Source: Actinomycetota bacterium (GTDB taxonomy: Bacteria; Actinomycetota; Acidimicrobiia; IMCC26256; VFJJ01). Taken from it: DNA of 50,265 nt. The stretch covers positions 1 to 50,265 of the forward strand of contig VFJJ01000015.1 in assembly GCA_009886115.1 (NCBI GenBank). Direction: 5' to 3'. Made by a program: the position numbers and the translations under genes. Below the pieces are notes generated by a model. It made no database searches. It was given only the letters and a program-made list of their open reading frames with translations, and was not told where the DNA came from. Position 1 is the first letter of the stretch, and each line of letters opens with the position of its first letter. This document shows positions 26,562 to 33,986 of this stretch, piece by piece.

Positions 26562-27464
26562 ATGGCCGAAGAGGCGCCGCTGCTGGCGAACGAGGACGAT
26601 CATCCGCACGATCTGGTCCACGAGGAAGGCTCGCGTCGGGTCATCGCCATGGACTCGGCACGGTACGTCGATGCCCGAAATCGTGACCGCGATGTCGTGG
26701 TGGCAGCCTCCTACCTGGGTGTGCTCCCTGCTCGCCTGATGGCGCCGCACCGGCCGCGGGCCGTGATCGGCCATGACGGCTGCATCGGCAAGGACGGCGC
26801 TGGTATCGCGGGGCTCTGGTACCTCGAGGCCTTGGGAATACCGGCCGCCACGGCCGAGGGGATGAGCGCCGAGCTCGGCAACGGGATCGACATGTACGAG
26901 ACCGGCCTCATCTCCAGGGTCAACATCTACGCCGAGCGGTGCGGTGTCACCGAAGGGATGTCGGTGCGAGACGCGGCCCTGGTGCTGCTCCGCAACGATC
27001 CGAGCGGCGAGGTCGATGAGGGGACCAAGATCCGGCGGGAGGTGAAGGCCACGTCGAGATCGGGACGAGAGATCGTGGTCACCGACTCGATCGTGTTCGC
27101 GCTGCCCGGCGACTCCAACAACGTGCTCGTGACGGCAGGGCACACCGGACGCAGTGGCGCCAAGTTCCTCCTGGAGGTGCACCCACACGGGTTCATCTGC
27201 TCCGACGGCGGGCGGGCCAAGAACGACTCGGGCACCAGCGGGCTCATCGTGACCGACGAGCACGGCCTCGCCGGCGCGTGCTGCGACGCGTGGAGCGCGC
27301 CGGTGGGAGACGCGTTCAAGGCCTGGGACGAGGGTCGGATCAGCGCGTGCAACGAGTCGGCTCGACGCCGCGGGGTCGAGGTCGGGATGCTCGTGCGCGA
27401 TGCCGCGCAGGCGTTGCTGCATGAGGTGCCCGACGTGTCCGAGGTCGCGAAGTCCGGAGCGTGA
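26562..27464 (+). CDS. Uncharacterised conserved protein, copy B of a two-copy family
   Basis: 300 aa from ATG 26562, with GGGAGG upstream. It aligns with the protein at 8888-9736 from about residue 25 to 290 and shares GVLPAR, IAGLWYLEALGIPAA, ELGNGIDMYE, TDSIVFALPGDS, NVLVTAGHTGRS, GFICSDGGR and ISACNESAR. It has an extra acidic N-terminus (EEAPLLANEDD). It is soluble with no signal peptide. I do not recognise the family. Five bases separate it from a CoA ligase gene; copy A is also joined to a CoA ligase but downstream of it. Repeated association in different orders argues for a functional link. The two copies are clearly diverged, so they probably serve different substrates. Confidence 0.85.
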   Translation: MAEEAPLLANEDDHPHDLVHEEGSRRVIAMDSARYVDARNRDRDVVVAASYLGVLPARLMAPHRPRAVIGHDGCIGKDGAGIAGLWYLEALGIPAATAEGMSAELGNGIDMYETGLISRVNIYAERCGVTEGMSVRDAALVLLRNDPSGEVDEGTKIRREVKATSRSGREIVVTDSIVFALPGDSNNVLVTAGHTGRSGAKFLLEVHPHGFICSDGGRAKNDSGTSGLIVTDEHGLAGACCDAWSAPVGDAFKAWDEGRISACNESARRRGVEVGMLVRDAAQALLHEVPDVSEVAKSGA

Positions 27465-27468
27465 TCAC

Positions 27469-29010
27469 GTGAACGTCGGGCTGGCGATCACCCGCAATGC
27501 CGTTCGCCGTCCAGACAGCCCGGCGCTGTTCGGCGATCGCGTCGTCACCTACCGGGAGCTCGACGAGCGGACGAACCGTCTCGCCCATGCACTCAGCGAC
27601 AGGTTCGGCATCGCCAAGGGCGACCGTGTGGCGCTGTTCGTTCCCAATCGCCCCGAGGTCGTCGAGGTGCTGGGCGGGATCGTCAAGTGCGGAGCGGTAT
27701 ACGTGGGCCTCAACTTCCGGCTCGGGCCCACCGAGATGGAGCAGGTCTTCGACAACGCCGAGCCCCGATTGATGATCACGGATTCCGAGCACCGGGCCGA
27801 GGCCGAACGGGTCTGCTCGCTGCTGGGTGTGCCGCTCGTCGACATCGACACCGTTGCCTACGCGGAGCTGCTCGCGGCGTCGTCGGCCGAAGCTCATCCG
27901 GCGGTGCATCAGGTCCGGCACGATGACGACTTCTGCATCGTGTACACGAGCGGCACGACCGGTCGGCCCAAGGGGGTGCTGTTCGATCATGCCCGGGCGC
28001 TCCAGCATGCGACCGTCACGTGTCTGGAGTACGACGTCACGCCCGACAGCCGGTATCTCGTGCAGATCCCGCACAACTCGAGCGTCAACATCACGATCGT
28101 GCCCTGTCTGGTGATCGGGGCCGCTCTCGGGTTTCTCGACAGTCGGAGCTTCGACCCGGTGCCCTTCGCCCGGATGGTTGCCGACCATGCCGTCACCCAC
28201 TCGTTCCTCGTGCCGACGCAGCTGATGCGCATGCTCGATCGCCTGCCGCACAGCGACGATCATCTCCTGTCGTCACTCGTGACCCTGGGGTACGGATCGT
28301 CGCCCATCAGTCCCGATCGGCTGGGCGAGCTCGTGTCGCGTTTGGGACCGATCTTCATCCAGCTCTACGGGATGGCCGAGATCGCTTCGGTCGGGACCCT
28401 GTTGCGCAAGCACGACCACGTGGCCGCGCTCGGGCGCAGCCCCCGGTTGCTCGCCTCGTGCGGGCAGCCGTCGTACGCCGTCGACGTGCGTGTGGTCGAT
28501 GGCGACGGTCGGGATGTCGCGATCGGTGAGCGGGGCGAGGTGATCTTCGCCGGGCCCCATGTGATGAAGGGCTACTACCGGGAGCCGGAACGGACCGCCG
28601 AGCATCTCCGCGATGGTTGGATGCATTCGGGCGATGTCGCCGTGGTCGACGCCGAGGGGTTCGTGTACATCGTCGACCGGATCAAGAACCTCATCATCCG
28701 GGGTGGCTTGAACATCGCCCCGACCGAGATCGAGAACGTGCTCTACCGCCACGAGGCCGTGCTGGAGTGCTCCGTGATCGGCGTTCCCGACCCGGAGTGG
28801 GGTGAGGCGATCGTGGCTGTCGTGGCTCTCAGGCAGGGGCACACGGTGGAGCCCGAGGAGCTGCGCTTGCACTGCCGGCAGTCGGAGCTGTCGTCGATCA
28901 AGGTTCCCGTTCGCGTGGAGGTCGTCGACTCCCTCCCCAAGAACGCCGTCGGCAAGATCGCCAAGGACGAGCTCCGCCGCCAGCACTGGGGCCCCGGCCG
29001 CCAGGTGTGA
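27469..29010 (+). CDS. AMP-dependent acyl-CoA ligase
   Basis: 513 aa from GTG 27469 (MNVGLAITRNA), 5 bases after the unknown gene, with GGAG about 10 bases upstream. It has YTSGTTGRPKGVLFDHA, YGMAE, HSGDVAVVD, KNLIIRGGLNIAPTEIE and the complete A10 motif PKNAVGKIAK. It is a typical fatty/aryl acid-CoA ligase, not closely related to the two other ligases here (9733, 20865). It forms a two-gene operon with copy B of the unknown family. Confidence 0.9.
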   Translation: MNVGLAITRNAVRRPDSPALFGDRVVTYRELDERTNRLAHALSDRFGIAKGDRVALFVPNRPEVVEVLGGIVKCGAVYVGLNFRLGPTEMEQVFDNAEPRLMITDSEHRAEAERVCSLLGVPLVDIDTVAYAELLAASSAEAHPAVHQVRHDDDFCIVYTSGTTGRPKGVLFDHARALQHATVTCLEYDVTPDSRYLVQIPHNSSVNITIVPCLVIGAALGFLDSRSFDPVPFARMVADHAVTHSFLVPTQLMRMLDRLPHSDDHLLSSLVTLGYGSSPISPDRLGELVSRLGPIFIQLYGMAEIASVGTLLRKHDHVAALGRSPRLLASCGQPSYAVDVRVVDGDGRDVAIGERGEVIFAGPHVMKGYYREPERTAEHLRDGWMHSGDVAVVDAEGFVYIVDRIKNLIIRGGLNIAPTEIENVLYRHEAVLECSVIGVPDPEWGEAIVAVVALRQGHTVEPEELRLHCRQSELSSIKVPVRVEVVDSLPKNAVGKIAKDELRRQHWGPGRQV

Positions 29011-29061
29011 CGCTCGCCGTGGGAGCGCCCCGGCCTTCACTGACGACTCGGCGACGGCGGA

Positions 29062-29577
29062 TCACGGCTGGGTGTACAGGAGCCACGTGCGACGGGCTCG
29101 GTCGGCGACCTCGTCGCGGAGCTCGCTGGGCTCGATGACCTGGATGTGCGGGCCGAGCGACATCACCTCGACCGCGGCGCCTTCGAGGCTGTCGATCAGG
29201 AACGTGGCATCGAGCCAACCGTCGTCGGCGCCCGGCCGCTGTCGACGAATGCGCAACGGTTGGAGTCGCCCGAGCACTGCCGCCAACCGCTGGCCCTCGG
29301 GCGTGACCCGGACCCGCGCCCTTCTCGGCCCGGCGCGAGGCGGGTGGAGTCGGCGATGGGACCGGCTCGTGAGCTCGGTGGTGTAGCCGTCGAGCAACTG
29401 GATCCCGCCCCCGGGTCCGCGGGTGGCATAGACGGGTACGCCCGCGCCGGAGAGCGCTTCGACGTCTCGCAGGACGGTCCGCTCGCTCACCTCCAACTCG
29501 ACAGCCAGATCGGCGGCAGTCACCCGTCCGCGTCGCTGCAGGATGAGCAGCAAGGTGATCAGCCGGCCGGCACGCAT
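29062..29577 (-). CDS. Short HTH/WYL-type transcriptional regulator
   Basis: 171 aa. The N-terminus is a DeoR-like winged helix ([35 protein letters not shown], residues 4-50), followed by [13 protein letters not shown] as in WYL regulators. The C-terminus ([29 protein letters not shown]) matches the end of those proteins. The usual middle with the WYL motif is missing, and the protein is about half the family's ~320 aa. It is either a natural short form or an internally deleted gene. It is divergent from the small conserved gene at 29666, with a palindrome between them. Confidence 0.7.
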   Translation of the reverse strand: MRAGRLITLLLILQRRGRVTAADLAVELEVSERTVLRDVEALSGAGVPVYATRGPGGGIQLLDGYTTELTSRSHRRLHPPRAGPRRARVRVTPEGQRLAAVLGRLQPLRIRRQRPGADDGWLDATFLIDSLEGAAVEVMSLGPHIQVIEPSELRDEVADRARRTWLLYTQP

Positions 29578-29603
29578 TCGGTCATGTTCGCAGAATCCTA
29601 TTC

Positions 29604-29637
29604 ATGACAAGAGATGTCATCTTCTGATCTCTACAGT
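29604..29637. promoter_or_regulatory. Operator-like palindrome and -10 element
   Basis: ATGACA (29604-29609) and TGTCAT (29615-29620) form a perfect inverted repeat with a 5-base spacer, in the 88-bp gap between the WYL-type regulator (-) and the plus-strand gene at 29666. TACAGT (29632-29637) fits a -10 box for the plus gene. It is probably the site of the adjacent regulator. Confidence 0.5.
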
Positions 29638-29665
29638 GTCGACGACCGACGCGAAAGGAACGCTG

Positions 29666-30085
29666 ATGGGCATGATCGACGTGGAGGGAACGGGCACCCC
29701 GGACGACCCGTGGATCCTGACCACGCCGCCGGGCACGTCGGAGTTCGAGGCGTACCGGGACCCCGACGCCGATCCTCCGGCGCTCGTCGTCCGGGTCGGC
29801 GCGACCGAGCTTCGCTACCACCTGCGTTGCATCGACGACGTGCACGCGATGCTGATCGAGCGAGGTGACTGGATGCCGTTGGGCAACGCGGACGAGCAGA
29901 AACCGGCAGCGCCCGACACCGTGGAGGCGTGGGGACGCGCCCCCGACAACCCGGTCGGTGGCTGGTACGGCCTCAAGAAGGGTCTGCGCGGTCGGTTCGG
30001 GAACTACGTGCCCCCCGTGCTCAAGGCCCTCGGCCTCGCCGAGGTGGAGCACAACGCTCGCAACAACCGGATGCGAGCCCTGTGA
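29666..30085 (+). CDS. Small conserved protein of unknown function
   Basis: 139 aa from ATG 29666, with AAAGGA 6 bases upstream; earlier starts would run into the regulatory gap. Features are an N-terminal GTGTPDDPW, TPPGTSEFEAYRD, HAMLIERGDWMPLG, DEQKPA and NPVGGWYGL, and a basic C-terminus (VEHNARNNRMRAL). The many invariant-looking Trp/Gly/Pro motifs suggest a conserved domain of unknown function. I recall similar proteins in actinobacteria beside small HTH regulators but can assign no activity. Divergent from the WYL-type regulator. Confidence 0.7.
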   Translation: MGMIDVEGTGTPDDPWILTTPPGTSEFEAYRDPDADPPALVVRVGATELRYHLRCIDDVHAMLIERGDWMPLGNADEQKPAAPDTVEAWGRAPDNPVGGWYGLKKGLRGRFGNYVPPVLKALGLAEVEHNARNNRMRAL

Positions 30086-30104
30086 CCGCGCGATGCCGCC
30101 CGAG

Positions 30105-30791
30105 TCAGAACGGGGGGAGGCGGCGGAGGTTGGCGTCCCACATCTGTTCGCGGAAGCCGTGGCGGAGGTAGGCGTCGCGGTAGGTGGCGGCGATGGGATC
30201 GGGGAGGGGCTTTCCGCCGACGGCCATGGCCGCGAGCTGGTAGCCGGCGCACAGCTCCAACAGCAGGGCCTCGACCGTGCAGTGCTCGAGGGTGTCGGCC
30301 ACGTTGACCGCGCCGTGATGGCTCATCAGCAAGGCCCGCTTGGACCCGAGGGCCTTGACGATGAGCGGGCCCTCCTCGTCGGGGGTGTGCACGCCGTCGT
30401 CCTCGAAGAAGGCCACGTCGTCGAGGAACAGGCCCGCGTAGGTGTAGTACATCCCGAACGGCTCGGCGGTGGTGGTGAGCGTCGAGATGTTGCGCGAGTG
30501 CGTGTGGATGATGGAATTGATCTCGGGCCGCGCTTCGTACACGGCGGCGTGGAAGTTGATGCCCGGCGATGAAGTAATGGTGCCGGCCTCGCGGATCCCG
30601 AGATCGAAGCCGACCTTCGAGACGTGTTCGGGCAAGGTCTCGTCGAAGTACTGATAGGGCGTGACCCAGAAGGCGTCCTCGCCGGGCACGCGTACGCTGA
30701 CGTGTCCGCCGATCTGGCTGTCGAGGCCTTCCCGGTGGAGGATGCGACGCGCGGCTGCGATGAGATGCCTCACGTCGCCGGGAGCGTTCAC
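30105..30791 (-). CDS. Class II aldolase/adducin-family protein
   Basis: 228 aa. GTG 30791 overlaps the stop of the amidohydrolase gene (GTGA). Class II aldolase zinc ligands are visible as HTH in INSIIHTHS and a further His in LMSHHGAVNV. SSPGINFHAAVYEARPE is the usual preceding strand-helix. Family members cleave fuculose-1-phosphate-like aldols or decarboxylate hydroxy acids; the phosphate-binding pattern is not clear here. Last gene of the operon 33289-30105, so it may cleave or decarboxylate the product of the amidohydrolase. Confidence 0.85.
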   Translation of the reverse strand: MNAPGDVRHLIAAARRILHREGLDSQIGGHVSVRVPGEDAFWVTPYQYFDETLPEHVSKVGFDLGIREAGTITSSPGINFHAAVYEARPEINSIIHTHSRNISTLTTTAEPFGMYYTYAGLFLDDVAFFEDDGVHTPDEEGPLIVKALGSKRALLMSHHGAVNVADTLEHCTVEALLLELCAGYQLAAMAVGGKPLPDPIAATYRDAYLRHGFREQMWDANLRRLPPF

Positions 30792-31996
30792 AGGGTCGTC
30801 GTCGCTGCTGATCGCTGGGCCTCGGGTGGCTCCGGGAGCTTCAGCCCGAACAGCTCGACGCAGGTGTCGCGCACGATCGCCGCCCGGGCCTCGGCGGGAA
30901 CACCGGCCAGGACGGTGTCGATCACCTGACGGGAGTTGGGCCAGGTACTCGAACCGTGCGGATAGTCGTTGCCCCACATCAGATTGCCGTACCCCATCAG
31001 GGGCAGCGCCGCGTCGTGGATGCCGATGGGGTCCTCGAGAAACGTCGCGTAGATCTGGCGCTTGTAGTACCCGCTCGGCGCCATGGTGAGCTCGGTGTCG
31101 AAGCTGGCTCGGTAGCGGTTCCACCACAGGTCGGCCATGTGCAGCCAGAAACCGATCCAGCCGATCTCGTTCTCGGCTGAGACGATCTTCAACCGGGGGA
31201 AGCGCTCGAGCACTCCCGAGAACACGATGTCGGTGAGGCTGTGCACGACCTCCTCGTGCAGCTCCATGAGACCGCCGAAGTACTCGTTGGCCGGCAGGTC
31301 GGTGAGCATCTGCTTCGACGGGCGTCCATGACCGGTGAGGATGTGCAGCCCCACGGGCATGTCGAGGTCTTGAGCGGCGGCCCAGAAGCGGTCGTAGGAA
31401 CGCCCGGTGAACGGGCGGTCGGCGGGGGGCGACGCCATGACCATGACGCCCCGCAGACCCCGGTCGCGCGTGCGCTCGAGCTCGGCGATGGCCCCGTCGA
31501 CATCGAGGATGCCGGCGAGGCCCATGCCGACGAGCCGGTTGGTGTCGTAGGAGCAGAACTCGGAGAGCCAGTCGTTGTAGGCCCGGAAGAGCGCCGCCTG
31601 GTACGCGAGGTCCTCGACCCGGAACATGGGGAAGGCCAAGCTGGCGTACAGCACCTCGGCGGAGACCCCGTCGACATCCTGAGCGGCGAGCCGTGCCGCA
31701 GGGTCCCAGCCGCCGGCCGGGGCATCGGCTTCGGCCAACGCCTTCGTGTTGTGCGCGGCGAGCTCGTCGTCGCGCTTGTTGGCTGCGAACAGGCCCGAGT
31801 AGTTCACGATCGGGATGCCGCCGCCGCCGAACTTGTACTTGCTCGCCGCCTCGTCGTAGAAGATGCGAGGCACACGGTCGCGGTAGCGGGTATCGACGCG
31901 CTCGGCCCAGAGATCGCCGGGCTCGAGCACATGGGAGTCGGCCGAGACGATGATCTCGGACGCGCCGCCGCTCGTGTCGCCCGCGGAACTCGTCAC
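30788..31996 (-). CDS. Amidohydrolase-family TIM-barrel enzyme (decarboxylase-like)
   Basis: 402 aa from GTG 31996, overlapping the cupin stop (GTGA). The first motif is DSH (VSADSHVLEP) instead of HxH, as in a large actinobacterial subgroup. Others are MPVGLHILTGHG (His), VSAENEIGWIG and WGNDYPHGSSTWPNS (metal-binding Asp). Proteins of this group sit in aromatic-acid pathways and act as non-oxidative decarboxylases or hydrolases. Operon neighbours are a diiron-type protein, a cupin and an aldolase. Confidence 0.83.
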   Translation of the reverse strand: MTSSAGDTSGGASEIIVSADSHVLEPGDLWAERVDTRYRDRVPRIFYDEAASKYKFGGGGIPIVNYSGLFAANKRDDELAAHNTKALAEADAPAGGWDPAARLAAQDVDGVSAEVLYASLAFPMFRVEDLAYQAALFRAYNDWLSEFCSYDTNRLVGMGLAGILDVDGAIAELERTRDRGLRGVMVMASPPADRPFTGRSYDRFWAAAQDLDMPVGLHILTGHGRPSKQMLTDLPANEYFGGLMELHEEVVHSLTDIVFSGVLERFPRLKIVSAENEIGWIGFWLHMADLWWNRYRASFDTELTMAPSGYYKRQIYATFLEDPIGIHDAALPLMGYGNLMWGNDYPHGSSTWPNSRQVIDTVLAGVPAEARAAIVRDTCVELFGLKLPEPPEAQRSAATTTL

Positions 31997-32490
31997 GAGA
32001 AGCGCTCTGTCAGCATCTCGACGTTGAGGGTGGAACCGTCGCTCGAACCAATGGGCCGTGCCGGCCAGCGCCCATCCTTGAAGATGACGATCACGCGCAC
32101 CCCCTCGGGCCCGGCGATGAGCGGGCCGTACACCTGACCGGCCTTGGCGATGCGGATGTCGCCGGCGTGGTACCAGTGACCGCTCACCTGCTGGCTGCCT
32201 TCGAGCAGGAACTCGGAGTAGTCGCAGTCGTGGAAGTGCGGCTCGATGCGGCACTGCGGCGGGAAGAACACGTTGAACACCGCGGGCGCAGTGATGTCGT
32301 CGGGATCACCGATCTTGTACTGGCTCACCTCGACGCCGTTGGGCAGGGTCTGCCAGCCGATCTCGTCCCACGACGTGCCGGCATGACCGCGCCGGCCCAG
32401 CTGCACCTTGATGCTGGCTCCCTGGGGAAGTCCCTCGGCCTCGTCGGCGGTGTCGGCGCTGTCGGCGCTGTCGTTCTCGGTGACGGACAT
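31993..32490 (-). CDS. Cupin-domain protein
   Basis: 165 aa from ATG 32490, with AGGAG 5 bases upstream. The first ~20 residues are Ser/Ala/Asp-rich (SADSADTADEAE), encoded by a short repeat, and are probably disordered. The cupin core begins at RIEPHFHDCDYSEFLLEG (His-x-His with Asp/Glu) and continues to GDIRIAKAGQVYGP. The two His plus Glu could bind Fe or another metal, so a small dioxygenase is possible. Second gene of the operon starting at 33289. Confidence 0.78.
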   Translation of the reverse strand: MSVTENDSADSADTADEAEGLPQGASIKVQLGRRGHAGTSWDEIGWQTLPNGVEVSQYKIGDPDDITAPAVFNVFFPPQCRIEPHFHDCDYSEFLLEGSQQVSGHWYHAGDIRIAKAGQVYGPLIAGPEGVRVIVIFKDGRWPARPIGSSDGSTLNVEMLTERFS

Positions 32491-32504
32491 CGGTGCTCCT
32501 TCGA

Positions 32505-32540
32505 GATCGAACGGGATCGAACGCGATCGAACGCGATCGG
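32505..32540. repeat. Tandem 10-bp repeat (gatcgaacgc)
   Basis: Three full units and a partial fourth lie in the 67-bp gap between the diiron-protein and cupin genes, immediately before the cupin ribosome site. The GATCGAACG core resembles half of the shared motif at 37132. It could be regulatory or simple slippage expansion. Confidence 0.8.
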
Positions 32541-32557
32541 GACCAGTGTGGCAGGCC

Positions 32558-33289
32558 TCAGGCAGCCGCGTCGCGGTAGAGCATCCACATCTCGTGGAAC
32601 AGTCGGCCGGTGTCGAGCGTGCAGTCGTAGACGTGCTTGCGGCCCTCCGGTGTCGTCGCGTAGGCCGAGACCAGCTCGATGCCCTCGTCGCCGTGCTCCT
32701 CGTCGGCGGTGATGTGCATGGTGAAGAACACGACCTGCTCGTCGCTGAGCCCGTAATTGGCCTTGAGCGCGTTGACCATGCGGGCGAACGTGGCCGGCAC
32801 GAACGACTCCAACCCGATGGCGATGGCGCTGAGCGGCACGAACCACTCGCGACACAGCCCCATGAACTCGAAGTACTCGGTGAGTCGTCGTCCCGCCGGC
32901 ACCTGCTCTGCGCCGCGTATGGCATCGGCGTCGGCGCCGATCGCTCGGGCGAATTCCAGCAACAACTCGGGGTGGGCCTTGGTGTTGGTGAAGGTCCCCA
33001 TGCACTCTTCGGCCAGGTTCTTCACCAGGGTGGTGCGGACCGCCTCGTGCGGGCAGCGGACGTAGATGGCGCCGATCCAGGGGAGCATCCGGCTGATGTG
33101 CAGGTAGAACTGCTCGGTCCAGGCCGCGATCTGCTCGAGCGTGGCCCGACCGGATTCGAGGTCGAGCAGGAACGGATGGTCGTGCATGCCGTTGCCCGGC
33201 CGAGCGAGCTCTCGGCGCATGAGGCCCACGAACTCATCGGGTGTCATCGCGGCCAGATCGGCGGTCGTCGGGGCAAAGGTAGCGGCCAT
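32558..33289 (-). CDS. Heme-oxygenase-like diiron protein (TenA/PqqC/CADD-type fold)
   Basis: 243 aa from ATG 33289, with AGGAGA 4 bases upstream. All-helical. The core pair H192-x3-D196-x2-H199 (HITADEEH) reproduces the iron-binding H-x3-D-x2-H of CADD-like heme-oxygenase-like diiron oxidases. Likely partner ligands are E94 or E95 (NLAEECMG), H106 (KAHPELL) and E161 (IGLESF), at spacings close to those of CADD. Such proteins use O2 for oxidative C-C or C-N cleavage; PqqC relatives lack the metal set. It is the first gene of an operon with a cupin, amidohydrolase and class II aldolase. Substrate unknown. Confidence 0.82.
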   Translation of the reverse strand: MAATFAPTTADLAAMTPDEFVGLMRRELARPGNGMHDHPFLLDLESGRATLEQIAAWTEQFYLHISRMLPWIGAIYVRCPHEAVRTTLVKNLAEECMGTFTNTKAHPELLLEFARAIGADADAIRGAEQVPAGRRLTEYFEFMGLCREWFVPLSAIAIGLESFVPATFARMVNALKANYGLSDEQVVFFTMHITADEEHGDEGIELVSAYATTPEGRKHVYDCTLDTGRLFHEMWMLYRDAAA

Positions 33290-33413
33290 GGGTTCTCCTG
33301 GGTGGGCGTTGCTGCGGCGGCAGTCTGAGCGATCGCTTGGCCGATCCCCCGACCGGTTCCCCGCGGCCACGATCAATCGATCGTCAAACCATGATCATAG
33401 TTCTGAAGGGATG

Positions 33414-33911
33414 TCATGGCAAGAAGTCACCGGCGTCGATTCGCACGTCGCGGATCGTGGTGTCGATCGCTCTCAGACCCTTCGCCGGCATGGCCCCGAG
33501 GCCGAACTCGATCTCGGCCAGGGCCTTCGCGGCCTTGACGACGATCTCGGTTCCGGCCGGTGTTATGCGGGCCAGCACCGTCCGCCGATCGTCGGGATGT
33601 GGTACCCGCTCGACGTGCCCGTCGGTCTCGAGGCGGTCGATGGTGTTGGTGACGCTCGTCGGATGCACCATCAGCCGCACGCCCATCTTGCCCATGGGCA
33701 GTGCGCCCGTCCGGGAGAAGTGCAGCAGAGCCAAGGCCTCGAAGCGCGAGAACGTGAGCCCGAGCGGTCGCAGGGCCTCGTTGATCCGGTGCAGGACGAT
33801 CTGGTGGGCGCGGGTGATGGACGTGGCCGCACTCATCGCGTCGGTGGCGCCCCAGCCGTGGACGCTCCAGTTGCGGCGGGCCTCGTCGATGGGGTCGAAC
33901 GGCAGGGGCAC
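33414..33911 (-). CDS. MarR-family transcriptional regulator
   Basis: 165 aa from GTG 33911. No ribosome site is visible, but TACGAT lies 7 bases upstream, so the transcript is probably leaderless. Winged helix: LTFSRFEALALLHF, MGVRLMVHPTSVTNTIDRLETDG, then the wing HPDDRRTVLARITPAG. It is divergent from the B12-mutase operon across 75 bp with overlapping promoter elements, so it probably represses that operon in response to a small acid or CoA ester (inference). Confidence 0.88.
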   Translation of the reverse strand: MPLPFDPIDEARRNWSVHGWGATDAMSAATSITRAHQIVLHRINEALRPLGLTFSRFEALALLHFSRTGALPMGKMGVRLMVHPTSVTNTIDRLETDGHVERVPHPDDRRTVLARITPAGTEIVVKAAKALAEIEFGLGAMPAKGLRAIDTTIRDVRIDAGDFLP

Positions 33912-33986
33912 GATGAGGATCGTACGGCATCGGGACCGAGAAATCTAGGACTTCCAAGTATCGGAGATCCGTGTAATACTCGGGGC
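33912..33986. promoter_or_regulatory. Compact divergent promoter/operator of MarR and mutase genes
   Basis: On the minus strand TACGAT (33919-33924) stands 7 bases before the MarR GTG. On the plus strand TAATAC (33974-33979) stands 7 bases before the mutase ATG. Both fit leaderless transcription. Between them, 33949-33969 is a degenerate 21-bp palindrome of the form GA-n2-TCC-n-A-n3-T-n-GGA-n2-TC, suited to a MarR dimer. Confidence 0.5.

Noticed and set aside
28773-29061. Continuation of the CoA ligase or an extra gene before the WYL-type regulator
   Set aside because: The ligase has a complete A10 motif and ends at 29010. The remaining 51 bases show only a weak 5-bp hairpin.
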